Shown here: positions 19,516 through 27,963 of the stretch, piece by piece
Position numbering within the stretch: position 1 is the stretch's first letter
How the letters are laid out: every line of letters begins with the position of its first letter
From: Microvirga alba
Lineage (GTDB): Bacteria; Pseudomonadota; Alphaproteobacteria; Rhizobiales; Beijerinckiaceae
Direction of reading: 5' to 3'
Assembly (NCBI RefSeq): GCF_015694465.1
Contig: NZ_JADQDO010000001.1
Span: 434,001 to 498,000, forward strand
DNA length: 64,000 nt
The notes under the pieces: model-generated
What the model saw: only the letters and a program-made list of their open reading frames with translations
Databases searched by the model: none
What the model was told of the DNA's origin: nothing
Made by a program: the position numbers and the translations under genes

Positions 19516-21867
19516 ATGCCACGTGATCGCTCGACACCTTCACACCGAGGCGACATCAGCCGCCGAACTGTCCTGCAAGGTGCTGTCGCTGTCGGCGTGC
19601 TCACACATGGACAAGCTGTTTCCTCCGCAACGGTTGCCGCTGAACAAGGCGAAGCAAGCAAGCCAATGGCTCCTTATATCGGTAGTGCTACCTCACGTGT
19701 CGACGGGCGTGACAAAGTCACGGGAGGGGCGAAGTATGCCGGCGAATTCAATGCACCGGGCCTCGTTCATGCCAGTGTCATTGGCTCAGCGATTGCAAAG
19801 GGACGCATCGCAAGGATTGATGTCAGCGAAGCTATAAGCGTCGGCGGCGTTGTCGCCGTATTAACGCATGAGAACCGGCCACCGATGGCCGACGATGATA
19901 AGGCTTATAAGGATGCGGTAGCGCCTGACCAGGGCTCGCCGTTCCGTCCGCTATATGACGACAGGATCAGGTTCAGCGGACAGCCGATTGCATTGGTATT
20001 GGCTGAAAATTCCGAAACGGCGCGCTTCGCCGCCTCGCTTGTGCACGTAGAATATGAGCCGGAGAAGCACGTCACCGACTTGTACAGCAAGCTGAACGAC
20101 GTCGTTTCCCTGAAGGCTCCCGCAAAACCGCGAGGCGATACGGCGAGCGCCCTGGCATCGTCCCCCGTGCGGCACCATGGCGAATATTACGTTCCAATCG
20201 AACATCACAATCCCATGGAGCCCTATGCTTCGACTGTGATCTGGGAGGGCGGCGGAAAGATCACGATCTACGACAAGACCCAAGGTGTACAGAACGTGCA
20301 CGGATACGTGTGCAACGTTTTCAATCTGAAGCCGGAGGATGTGCGCGTCATGTCGCCGTTTGTCGGCGGCGCGTTCGGATCCGGGTTGAGGCCGCAATAT
20401 CAGGTCGTTTTGGCCGTCTTGGCGGCGCGTGCGCTGGAGCGCTCGGTCCGTGTCGTACTCACGCGCCAGCAGATGTACTCGCTTGGCTACAGGCCTGCCA
20501 TGATCCAACGCATCGATCTGGGTGCCGAAACTGACGGAACGCTTAACGCGATCTCGCACGACGCGACCACGGTGACGTCGCAGTACGAAAACTTTCACCG
20601 GAATGAAACCACCTGGTCCGGCCTGCTCTACAAGAGTGCCAACGCGAAATACGCGCATAATCTGGTGCGGCTCGATCTCTCCACGTCGTGCGACATGCGA
20701 GCGCCGAGCGCAACGACAGGAGTCTATGCGCTCGAAGCCGCGATGGATGAGCTTGCCGTCGCGCTCAAGCTCGATCCGTTGGAGTTTCGCCTGAAGTGCT
20801 ACTCTGAGCGTGACCAGAGTAGCGGCCTTCCCTTCAGCAGCAAGAACCTGCGCGAATGCTACCGGCAGGGCGCGGAGGCGTTCGGTTGGGACAAGCGCAG
20901 CCCGGAACCTCGCGCGATGCGCGACGGTCGCGAATTGGTCGGCTGGGGCATGGCAACGGGCATCTGGGAGGCGTTGCAGGTACCGATCGCCGTTCGGATC
21001 GCACTCACGGCGAACGGACACGCGGAGGTTTCGTGCGCGACATCCGACATCGGCACTGGAACCTATACGATCATGGCGCAGGTTGCTGCCGATATGCTTG
21101 GACTTCCGTTAGACGGCGTCGACATCAGGCTGGGCGATTCAACGCTGCCACAGTCGCCGGTGGAGGGCGGGTCCTGGATAGCGGCCTCGGTGTCGAATGG
21201 AATCGTGACGACATCCCGCGCAGTTCTCAAAGAGTTGCTGCGCCTGGCGAAGGAAATGCCGAACTCGCCTCTCGCAACCGCCGCTCCGGAAGAGGTTGTC
21301 CTCTCCGGCGGCATGATCGTCAGCAGGCGGGATGCGGCCCGAGCGGTATCGATCGCGGATGCAATGCAGCACGACGGCGTGGACCGCATCGTACGGGAAG
21401 AGACCACCCGCTTCGCGAGGGACAGCTCACATGCCCATAACACGCATTCTGCGATCTTCGCGGAGGTGAAGGTGGATGAGCAGCTCAACGTCGTCCGCGT
21501 CACGCGCGTCGTCAGCGCCGTTGCTGCCGGGCGAATCCTGAACGCCAAGACGGCGCACAGCCAGGTCATGGGTAGCGTCGTGTGGGGTATCGGAATGGCC
21601 CTGCACGAGGAAACGCTGATCGATCACGCGTTCGGCCGCATCATGAATGCGAACATCGCGGAATACCATGTTCCGGTGAACGCCGACGTGCAGGACATCA
21701 AGGTGATCTTCGTCGATGAAAAGGATGAGATCGTTAATCCACTCGGGGTGAAAGGATTGGGCGAGATCGGCATCGTGGGTGTCGCGGCGGCGATTGCCAA
21801 TGCGATCTACCACGCCACCGGAAAGCGGGTGCGCGCGCTGCCGATCACGCTCGACAAGTTGTATTGA
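19516..21867 (+). CDS. paoC: Aldehyde oxidase, molybdenum cofactor subunit (PaoC-like)
   Basis: A 783-residue catalytic subunit of the xanthine oxidase family that hydroxylates aldehydes to carboxylic acids. It has the a/b hammerhead domain (about 50-160) and the molybdopterin-binding part with FVGGAFGSG near 275. The catalytic Glu is in VKGLGEIG near the C-terminus. The start at 19516 is chosen because AGGGGA sits 4-5 bp upstream. The N-terminus contains SRRTVLQGA followed by a hydrophobic stretch, a twin-arginine export signal, so the complex is probably periplasmic. The cofactor-insertion chaperone (PaoD/XdhC) is not in this window. Confidence 0.93.
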   Translation: MPRDRSTPSHRGDISRRTVLQGAVAVGVLTHGQAVSSATVAAEQGEASKPMAPYIGSATSRVDGRDKVTGGAKYAGEFNAPGLVHASVIGSAIAKGRIARIDVSEAISVGGVVAVLTHENRPPMADDDKAYKDAVAPDQGSPFRPLYDDRIRFSGQPIALVLAENSETARFAASLVHVEYEPEKHVTDLYSKLNDVVSLKAPAKPRGDTASALASSPVRHHGEYYVPIEHHNPMEPYASTVIWEGGGKITIYDKTQGVQNVHGYVCNVFNLKPEDVRVMSPFVGGAFGSGLRPQYQVVLAVLAARALERSVRVVLTRQQMYSLGYRPAMIQRIDLGAETDGTLNAISHDATTVTSQYENFHRNETTWSGLLYKSANAKYAHNLVRLDLSTSCDMRAPSATTGVYALEAAMDELAVALKLDPLEFRLKCYSERDQSSGLPFSSKNLRECYRQGAEAFGWDKRSPEPRAMRDGRELVGWGMATGIWEALQVPIAVRIALTANGHAEVSCATSDIGTGTYTIMAQVAADMLGLPLDGVDIRLGDSTLPQSPVEGGSWIAASVSNGIVTTSRAVLKELLRLAKEMPNSPLATAAPEEVVLSGGMIVSRRDAARAVSIADAMQHDGVDRIVREETTRFARDSSHAHNTHSAIFAEVKVDEQLNVVRVTRVVSAVAAGRILNAKTAHSQVMGSVVWGIGMALHEETLIDHAFGRIMNANIAEYHVPVNADVQDIKVIFVDEKDEIVNPLGVKGLGEIGIVGVAAAIANAIYHATGKRVRALPITLDKLY

Positions 21868-21910
21868 CGGGGCCTTGCAGTCGAACTGCCGGGGGAGAGG
21901 AGAGTAGCCG

Positions 21911-22057
21911 ATGCGCGTATTCGCTTCGCTCGTTATGCTGGCCGCCCTCTGCACCGCGAGCCCGGCCTTGCCGCAGGTGGTGCAGGCGCCGTTCGGTGAG
22001 GTCGCCCATCACGTGGTCCGGGTAGATGGGATCCGCTTTCACTATGTCATCGCATAG
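21911..22057 (+). pseudogene. Truncated start of an exported alpha/beta hydrolase (48 codons)
   Basis: An ATG with a good purine-rich ribosome-binding site (GGGGGAGAGGAGA) opens a 48-codon frame. It begins MRVFASLVMLAALCTASPALPQ, a convincing signal peptide. The rest, HHVVRVDGIRFHYVIA, reads like the first strand of an epoxide hydrolase/haloalkane dehalogenase-type alpha/beta hydrolase before a TAG stop. No continuation of the fold was found in any frame after the stop. It is probably the remnant of a third hydrolase in this cluster. Confidence 0.6.
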
Positions 22058-22186
22058 GCCTTCTGGCGCGAGACGCCCTGACACCTTGAACGTCTGAGTT
22101 CCGCTGCCGTGTGGTCCATCCGAGTCTAGCCTCGATGAAGCCTATTCACCGCGCTCAAGTTCGCTTGTCGAGAAAGGAGAAAGGCG

Positions 22187-23482
22187 ATGCTCTTTCTTAC
22201 CAATTCAGCCGTCGTATTTCTTGCCACATCAGCTGCGGCGATCGCTGTGAGTCTGATCCCCACGCAGCTAGCCGCGGCGCCCCCGACACCGAGTACAGTA
22301 ACCGAGGACACCGCAATCCGCTCCTTCCGCGTCAACGTTCCGGAAGAGGCGCTCGTCGACCTCCGGCGCCGCATCGCCGAGACAAAGTGGCCAAAGCGGG
22401 AAACGGTAACGGATGAATCGCAAGGCGTGCAGTTCGCGACGATGCGCGAACTCGCGCGCTATTGGCAGACAGATTACGACTGGCGCAAGGTCGAAGCGAG
22501 GCTGAATGCCTTGCCGCAATACACGACAAACATCGACGGGCTGGACATTCATTTCATCCACGTTCGTTCGAAGCATGAGAATGCGCTGCCGGTCATCATC
22601 ACGCATGGGTGGCCCGGCTCGATCATCGAGCAGTTGAAGGTCATCGAACCGCTGACGAACCCAACGGCTTATGGCGGAAACGCATCGGACGCCTTCGACG
22701 TCGTGATTCCGTCGCTGCCGGGCCACGGGTTTTCAGGGCAGCCGACCACAACCGGCTGGGACCCCGTTCGCATAGCACGCGCCTGGATCGACCTCATGAA
22801 GCGCCTCGGATACACACGATTTGTGGCGCAAGGCGGCGATTGGGGTGATGCGGTCTCGGAGCAGATGGCCTTGCAGGCTCCTCCGGAATTGCTCGGCATT
22901 CACACCAACATGCCCGCCACTGTCCCGGACGACGTCGCAAAGGCACTCCAACTCGGCGACCCAGCGCCGTCCGGTCTCTCAGCCGACGAGAGGCATGCAT
23001 ACGATCAGCTCGATTTTTTCTACAAGCACGGCGCGGCCTACGCCCAAGAGATGGGGAACCGCCCTCAAACGCTGTACGGGATCGAGGATTCACCTGTCGG
23101 CCTCGCTGCTTGGATGCTCGACCACGACGCGCGTAGTTATGCGCTCATCGCGCGCGTCTTTGACGGCCAGCCTGAGGGGCTTACCCGAGACGACATTCTC
23201 GACAACGTCACGCTCTATTGGTTGACGAATACGGCGGTCTCCTCGGCTCGTCTCTATTGGGAAAACAAGCTCGCCTTTTTCGCCCCGAAACACGTCGCCA
23301 TCCCGGTTGCCGTGAGCGTCTTTCCGGATGAAATCTATGCAGCCCCACGGAGTTGGGCAGAGAAAGCGTTTCCCAAACTGATTTATTACAATCGGCTCGA
23401 CAAAGGCGGGCACTTCGCCGCCTGGGAGCAACCGGAACTCTTCACCAAGGAGGTTCGAGCGGCGTTCAGATCGCTGCGGTGA
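22187..23482 (+). CDS. Exported epoxide hydrolase family protein
   Basis: A 431-residue alpha/beta hydrolase with the N-terminal epoxide hydrolase domain ([26 protein letters not shown], about 45-75). An N-terminal signal peptide is followed by a Pro/Thr-rich spacer. Visible active-site parts are the oxyanion motif HGWPGS near 143, the nucleophile Asp in QGGDWGD near 220 and the C-terminal His in [12 protein letters not shown]. It opens epoxides by water attack through an ester intermediate. Its place after a periplasmic aldehyde oxidase suggests both act on the same organic compound class in the periplasm. Confidence 0.88.
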   Translation: MLFLTNSAVVFLATSAAAIAVSLIPTQLAAAPPTPSTVTEDTAIRSFRVNVPEEALVDLRRRIAETKWPKRETVTDESQGVQFATMRELARYWQTDYDWRKVEARLNALPQYTTNIDGLDIHFIHVRSKHENALPVIITHGWPGSIIEQLKVIEPLTNPTAYGGNASDAFDVVIPSLPGHGFSGQPTTTGWDPVRIARAWIDLMKRLGYTRFVAQGGDWGDAVSEQMALQAPPELLGIHTNMPATVPDDVAKALQLGDPAPSGLSADERHAYDQLDFFYKHGAAYAQEMGNRPQTLYGIEDSPVGLAAWMLDHDARSYALIARVFDGQPEGLTRDDILDNVTLYWLTNTAVSSARLYWENKLAFFAPKHVAIPVAVSVFPDEIYAAPRSWAEKAFPKLIYYNRLDKGGHFAAWEQPELFTKEVRAAFRSLR

Positions 23483-23549
23483 TGGGAAGGAGGTGGGCGG
23501 TGTGCACGTCATTCCCACCTTTTTCCTCTCGCAAACGGGAGAGATGTCA

Positions 23550-24593
23550 ATGTCCGAATACGTCAATCATGATCGCCGCCGATTCTTGAGCACTGCCGCC
23601 ATGACCGTTGCTGCTGCCGAACTCGCCATGATTGGTTCGGCGGAGGCACAAACCAGCAGAGGGGCATCCCCGGCGATCAAGCCGGGGACGAACACGTCGT
23701 TCGGTTCGCTCAAGCAGATCGATGCTGGCGCCCTGAACGTTGGATACGCTGAAGCCGGCCCTGCGACTGGCCCTGTGGTCATTCTTCTACACGGCTGGCC
23801 CTACGACATTCACAGCTATGTCGACGTCGCTCCGTTGCTGGCGTCGGTAGGCTACAGGGTGATCCTCCCGTATCTGCGCGGCTATGGCTCGACCCGCTTT
23901 CTTTCAAGTGAAGCGTTCCGGAATGGCCAGCAATCGGTGGTCGCCGTCGATATCATCGCCTTGATGGATGCTCTCAAAATCGAGAAGGCGATCCTCGGTG
24001 GTTTTGATTGGGGGGCGCGGACGGCCGATATTATCGCAGCGATCTGGCCGGCGCGCTGCAAGGCGCTCGTCTCCGTGAGCGGCTATCTGATCGGCAGCCA
24101 GGAAGCCGGCAAGATGCCGTTGCCGCCCAAGGCTGAGCTCCAATGGTGGTACCAGTTTTATTTTGCCACCGACCGCGGCCGAGCTGGCTACGATCAATAC
24201 CGGCACGACTTTGCCAAGCTCATTTGGCAGATCGCTTCGCCGAAGTGGGATTTCGACGACGCTACATTCGACCGCACTGCGGCGTCTTTCGATAACCCGG
24301 ATCACGTCAGCATCGTCATCCATAATTACCGCTGGCGTCTTGGCTTGGCGGCCGGCGATCCGAGGTATGACGATCTGGAAAAGCGGCTCGCCGAAGGCCC
24401 GATCATCACCGTGCCCACCATTACAATGGAAGGCGATGCCAATGGTGCGCCACACGCGGACGCCAGCTCCTACGCGACGAAATTCTCAGGCAAATATGCT
24501 CACCGGGTCGTCACGGGCGGCATAGGGCACAATCTGCCGCAAGAAGCACCGCAGGCTTTCGCCGAAACCGTGGTCGACGTCGATCGCTATTGA
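23550..24593 (+). CDS. Tat-exported alpha/beta hydrolase
   Basis: A 347-residue hydrolase with a twin-arginine signal near the N-terminus (DRRRFLSTAAM) and a leader ending about AEA-Q. The fold shows HGWPYD, the nucleophile elbow GGFDWGART (Asp) and a C-terminal GIGHNLPQEAP (His), as in haloalkane dehalogenase/epoxide hydrolase relatives. ATG at 23550 is spaced better from GGGAGAG than ATG at 23544, so it is preferred; the difference is two residues. It follows the other exported hydrolase by 67 bp. The substrate is not known. Confidence 0.85.
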   Translation: MSEYVNHDRRRFLSTAAMTVAAAELAMIGSAEAQTSRGASPAIKPGTNTSFGSLKQIDAGALNVGYAEAGPATGPVVILLHGWPYDIHSYVDVAPLLASVGYRVILPYLRGYGSTRFLSSEAFRNGQQSVVAVDIIALMDALKIEKAILGGFDWGARTADIIAAIWPARCKALVSVSGYLIGSQEAGKMPLPPKAELQWWYQFYFATDRGRAGYDQYRHDFAKLIWQIASPKWDFDDATFDRTAASFDNPDHVSIVIHNYRWRLGLAAGDPRYDDLEKRLAEGPIITVPTITMEGDANGAPHADASSYATKFSGKYAHRVVTGGIGHNLPQEAPQAFAETVVDVDRY

Positions 24594-24701
24594 TCGACGT
24601 CAAGATGGAAAGTCCCTTGGCGGCTGCGTACGCAATCGCCTCGCCGCGAGCGGGACCTCGTCCATGAGCCGACATGACACCTGAACCTGAATGGTCGGTT
24701 C

Positions 24702-24790
24702 TGGCACGAAGCGAAGTGCCACTTTCTGGTCCGCTCGTCGGGGGGCTAGGCAGAGGTTTGCGAGGGACAGGGGAATTTCAGAGTCTGACC
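24702..24790. repeat. Degenerate intergenic element A
   Basis: Resembles 36232-36315 over about 80 nt. Both start TGGCACGAAGC and share CGTCGG, a CTA-CAGA block, AGGG-CAGGGG and GTCTG in the same order and orientation. The copies are diverged (roughly 70 percent in the best block). This suggests an old dispersed non-coding element in this genome. Confidence 0.4.
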
Positions 24791-24872
24791 CAATTCAAGA
24801 CATTCCGAAGTTCCGACACGAAAATTTCGGGATGGCGCCGATAGGAGACGAAGCGCACATAGCACTATCATC

Positions 24873-25577
24873 CTAGGTGTGTGCCTGCGGGGCATGAGGG
24901 CCCCCTTGTTTGGTCGCAATCCAAATCGTGTGTCTTGCGCCACCACGTCGTCCGTTGGCGCGCGCACCTACCTCATCCACGCGAAATCCTGCCTTGCGAA
25001 GTCGGTGGGTGAAGTTTCGATTCGGTGCCGAGGACCACACAGCTAAGACGCCACCAGGCGACAGCGCCGTCCGGGCGGCGCTTAGCCCTGCCAAGTCGTA
25101 GAGGCTATCATTAGCCTCGCGGGTCAGTCCCTCGGGGCCATTGTCGACGTCTAGCAGGATCGCATCGTAGGCTGACCGGCCGCACCTTATCAGACGGCCG
25201 ACATCGTCTTCGCAGATGCTGACGCGCGGATCCGCAAGGCTATCGCCAAATACTTCGGCCATCGGACCTCGTGCCCATGCCACGACAGCGGGTACCAGTT
25301 CAGCCACGGTGACCTGAGCATCAGAGCCGAGTTCAGCAAGCGCAGCGCGGAGCGTAAAGCCCATGCCCAACCCACCAATAAGAATCTTCGCCCGCTGGCG
25401 GCCCCGTATTCTCAGGCAGGACAGTCTGGCGAGCGCCTCCTCGGAACCACTGAGACGGCTATTCATCAGTTCGTTGTTACCCAACATGATTGAGAACTCG
25501 GCCCCGCGCTTCTTAAGGCGCAGCTCGCCGCCTTCACCAGGAATCGCTGCTGTATCGAGTAAGGCCCAGGGGATCAT
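24873..25577 (-). CDS. Spermidine-synthase-like methyltransferase-fold protein
   Basis: A 234-residue protein with the SAM/decarboxylated-SAM-binding Rossmann fold. Glycine motif GGLGMGFTLRAAL is near residue 68, the acidic strand end is TVAELVPAVVAWA, and LLDVDNGPEGLTREANDSLYD is near 138. It is shorter than true spermidine synthases (about 290 residues) and lacks most of their N-terminal beta domain. Aminopropyl transfer is therefore unproven; a small methyltransferase is equally possible. No polyamine genes adjoin it directly, although an Orn/Lys/Arg decarboxylase lies 8 kb away. Confidence 0.7.
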   Translation of the reverse strand: MIPWALLDTAAIPGEGGELRLKKRGAEFSIMLGNNELMNSRLSGSEEALARLSCLRIRGRQRAKILIGGLGMGFTLRAALAELGSDAQVTVAELVPAVVAWARGPMAEVFGDSLADPRVSICEDDVGRLIRCGRSAYDAILLDVDNGPEGLTREANDSLYDLAGLSAARTALSPGGVLAVWSSAPNRNFTHRLRKAGFRVDEVGARANGRRGGARHTIWIATKQGGPHAPQAHT

Positions 25578-25727
25578 GAATAGCTCTTTAGACGGCGTTA
25601 TCTATTTCGCACGAGACCATGCACAGAAGAGTGCACTTGTCACGGAAGATCGATTGATTGGAGCACTGCGCTACAGCATTGCGCAAAAAAATCGGGATCG
25701 GAGCGTGAGGCCTGTTTCATTCTTGTC

Positions 25728-25773
25728 GCAACGCTTTTTGCGAAAAGCTGGGACCCATCTTTTCGCGCGTTGC
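25728..25773. repeat. Dispersed extragenic palindromic element
   Basis: GCAACGC / GCGTTGC flank an internal TTTTTGCGAAAAG...GGACCC...TTTTCGCG core. The layout (palindromic ends, AAAA/CCGGG-like centre, ending in a TTTAGATC-like tail) recalls the abundant extragenic elements of Rhizobiales genomes. Family assignment is from memory of the pattern. Confidence 0.4.
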
Positions 25774-26095
25774 TTTAGATCCTATCTGACCGCCGACACG
25801 AGCAGCATAAAGGATTTCACGCTCGTCGAAGCAGCGCGACAGGATCGTAGACCTGCGGCGCGTCACCTCGTAGATGCCACTGGAAGTTGCACGCTTATCC
25901 GAGAAGCTTGGGCGGGTGAGGCGGACCTAACCTTTCTCGATTGCGGTAGATACACGCGAGCGAAGCCGCGCAAAAGCACAGCCTTAATTCGCTCTGTGAT
26001 CTAATGGTAGGAAAGCCTGAACGTAATCCTTTGTAAAGTCAAAAGATAAACGCCACGATCGTTCGGCCAAAATACGATAAAATTCATATAATTCT

Positions 26096-26137
26096 TATCC
26101 TACAACAACAAATGCTGTCTGTTGTTCTTTTAGGATA
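26096..26137. repeat. Strong AT-rich hairpin
   Basis: TATCCTA pairs with TAGGATA and, inside it, CAACAACA pairs with TGTTGTT; a 3-nt bulge and a 9-nt loop complete the structure. The surrounding 100 bp are far more AT-rich than the genome around them. It lies 44 bp upstream of a small open frame, so it may be a leader structure, a terminator or the edge of an acquired segment. Confidence 0.55.
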
Positions 26138-26180
26138 GACAGAAATTAACGTCCCTCGAAGTGATGGAGGGGGCAGAACT

Positions 26181-26339
26181 ATGCTTAACATAAGCCGGGA
26201 CGTGTTTCGGCTTCATGAGGATAATCCGCGGCCCATGCCGTCTACACCGAAGCGGCACGACAACGCGGGCCCGTTCGGATCCGTGAACTGCCCGTCCTTC
26301 ATGTGGCTTCCAAGAATAAAAGTCACAGATGAGGAATGA
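26181..26339 (+). CDS. Small hypothetical protein (52 aa)
   Basis: A 52-codon frame starting MLNISRDVFRLHEDN and ending LPRIKVTDEE. A strong Shine-Dalgarno (GGAGGGGG) lies about 8 nt before the ATG. It has no transmembrane segment and no recognised domain; the middle is Pro/Arg-rich. It lies between a strong hairpin and an AraC regulator on the same strand, 181 bp upstream of the latter. It could be a leader peptide or a standalone small protein, and may be spurious. Confidence 0.35.
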   Translation: MLNISRDVFRLHEDNPRPMPSTPKRHDNAGPFGSVNCPSFMWLPRIKVTDEE

Positions 26340-26520
26340 AAGTTTCGCACAAAGCGCCACCGACTGACCAAACGCAATTTGCCGATGTGAATTTCTTGTC
26401 ATTCTGAGACTCCGAGGCGAAGGCAAGTCATCACAGGAAGGTCGTCGAGACGCTGCGGCGTCCCGAGCGGGAGACATCGACATTGCCGACGGTGGGGGCT
26501 TGCTGTTGGGAGATCTCCAA

Positions 26521-27633
26521 ATGGATACAGACCTTTCCGCTGCAGATTGGCCGATGAAGGATTCAGCGGTTCTGCACCCGAAGGCCAACGAACATCTCGC
26601 AGTCGACCATCCTCGCCGAATCCCAGTCAAAGCCGGCTTCATTCATCTGGGCGTGATCAAGGAGTTGATCCCCGTTTTGCAGGATTTCGGGACCGATCCC
26701 GAAAGCGTCATCCGGGAGGCTGGTCTCGATCCTCGCCTGTTTGAGGAGGCAAGTAATGTGATTGCCTTCTCAAGCCTCAACAAGCTGCTGACTCTAGCCG
26801 CCACGCGCACCCGATGCCCCCATCTCGGTTTGCTGGTCGGCCGGAAAGCGACGATCTCTTCCATGGGGATCGTCGGCTGCCTTATGCAACACTCCAAGAC
26901 CGTTGGGGGCGCCCTGGAGAGTCTCGTCAGGCACCTCCATCTCCAAAACCGTGTCGCTGTTCCCAAGCTCGTCGTGAGCGGCGGCGAGGCAATGCTGAGC
27001 CTGCGTGTCTATGCGCCTGTCGGCGAGAGTGCGGATCAAATAGCCGATGCATCGCTTGCCACGGCTTTCCAGTCGCTGGCGGCGATATGCGGCCCACGAT
27101 GGGTCGCGGCGGAGGTTCTTCTGCCGAGGAAGCAGCCCGCGGATCCGCAGCCCTATCGTGATTTTTTCCGGGCGCCTCTGCGGTTTAACGAAGAGGCGGC
27201 CACTCTTGTCTTCTCGGCAAGCTGGCTCGCCTCTCCCATCGCTGGAGCGGATGCGGTTTTTCGCCAGATTTTCGAGGAACGGATTGCCGAGCTGGAAGCC
27301 GTTCCCAACAGGGACTTTCGGGATGAGGTGCGTCGTGCGCTGCGGTCGCGGCTTCTGAAGAATAAATGCTCTGCCGGCGAGGTTGCGAGCTACTTCGCAA
27401 TACACCGCCGTACCCTGCACCGACGCCTGGTTGCCGAGGGGACCGACTTCAGCGCGATTGTCGATGAAATGCGGTTCGAGATTGCACGCCAATTGCTCGC
27501 CGCCACCAACATAACCCTTGGCCAGGTCGCGGCCGCGCTCAGTTATTCGGAGGCCGGCGCCTTCACAAGGGCCTTCCGGCGCTGGTCGGGCCAGACCCCG
27601 AAATCGTGGCGCGCCGAGCATCGCCGACGATAA
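26521..27633 (+). CDS. AraC-family transcriptional regulator (arabinose-binding-type N-domain)
   Basis: A 370-residue regulator. The N-terminal domain (about 30-225) is of the OruR/ArgR-like AraC_binding type, beginning VIKELIPVLQDFGTDPESVIREAGLD. The C-terminal double helix-turn-helix includes SAGEVASYFAIHRRTLHRRL and LGQVAAALSYSEAGAFTRAFRRWSGQTPKSWR. The ATG at 26521 is preceded by GGGAG 9 nt away; a TTG seven codons earlier is less likely. It converges with the AspT/AspD cluster. Since relatives such as OruR and ArgR govern amino-acid use, control of that cluster is a reasonable guess. Confidence 0.88.
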   Translation: MDTDLSAADWPMKDSAVLHPKANEHLAVDHPRRIPVKAGFIHLGVIKELIPVLQDFGTDPESVIREAGLDPRLFEEASNVIAFSSLNKLLTLAATRTRCPHLGLLVGRKATISSMGIVGCLMQHSKTVGGALESLVRHLHLQNRVAVPKLVVSGGEAMLSLRVYAPVGESADQIADASLATAFQSLAAICGPRWVAAEVLLPRKQPADPQPYRDFFRAPLRFNEEAATLVFSASWLASPIAGADAVFRQIFEERIAELEAVPNRDFRDEVRRALRSRLLKNKCSAGEVASYFAIHRRTLHRRLVAEGTDFSAIVDEMRFEIARQLLAATNITLGQVAAALSYSEAGAFTRAFRRWSGQTPKSWRAEHRRR

Positions 27634-27963
27634 GCCTACCGATCTGGATGGTTTCATCCCAAATTCCGACGGCGAAATCGAGGAGGCCAGAGCGGCTTGT
27701 AAACGCCTATGCGGCGAGCCCCTCGGATTGCTCAGCGAGTGACGGTTGGGAATTGCAGGCGCATTTCACCTGTCCTGTCCCGCTCAAGATCACTCGTGCA
27801 CTGTCAACGGGTCGGAACCCGCGTGTCGGACGATCACAGGTTTGAGCGGACGGCTGCGGACACATGACATGGTCGGCCAGTCCTGCGCTTGCGGCCCAGC
27901 GCCCATCGGTGACACCGCGACCCGCATGCCGAGCCCGGTCCGGGCTCATTGCGGTTCCTCTTT
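27634..27963. other. Convergent intergenic region
   Basis: 330 bp between the ends of the AraC gene and the aspT-like gene. No gene seen; it contains the terminator hairpin at 27931-27947. Confidence 0.55.
27931..27947 (-). terminator. Hairpin downstream of aspT-like gene
   Basis: Perfect GAGCCCG / CGGGCTC with a 3-nt loop, 16 bp past the stop codon of the antiporter gene. It is very stable but has no T-run. Confidence 0.55.

Larger units (their letters stand above)
25578..26520. other. Long intergenic region with non-coding elements
   Basis: 943 bp with no conserved gene. It contains a dispersed-type inverted repeat (25728-25773), an AT-rich tract ending in a strong hairpin (26096-26137) and one small frame with a good ribosome-binding site (26181-26339). 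A plus-strand frame to 26004 has no recognisable domain and is not called. Confidence 0.5.

Noticed and set aside
25578-26004. Plus-strand frame beginning MNSSLDGVIYF
   Set aside because: It reads through a palindromic extragenic element, has no ribosome-binding site of note and no recognisable domain.
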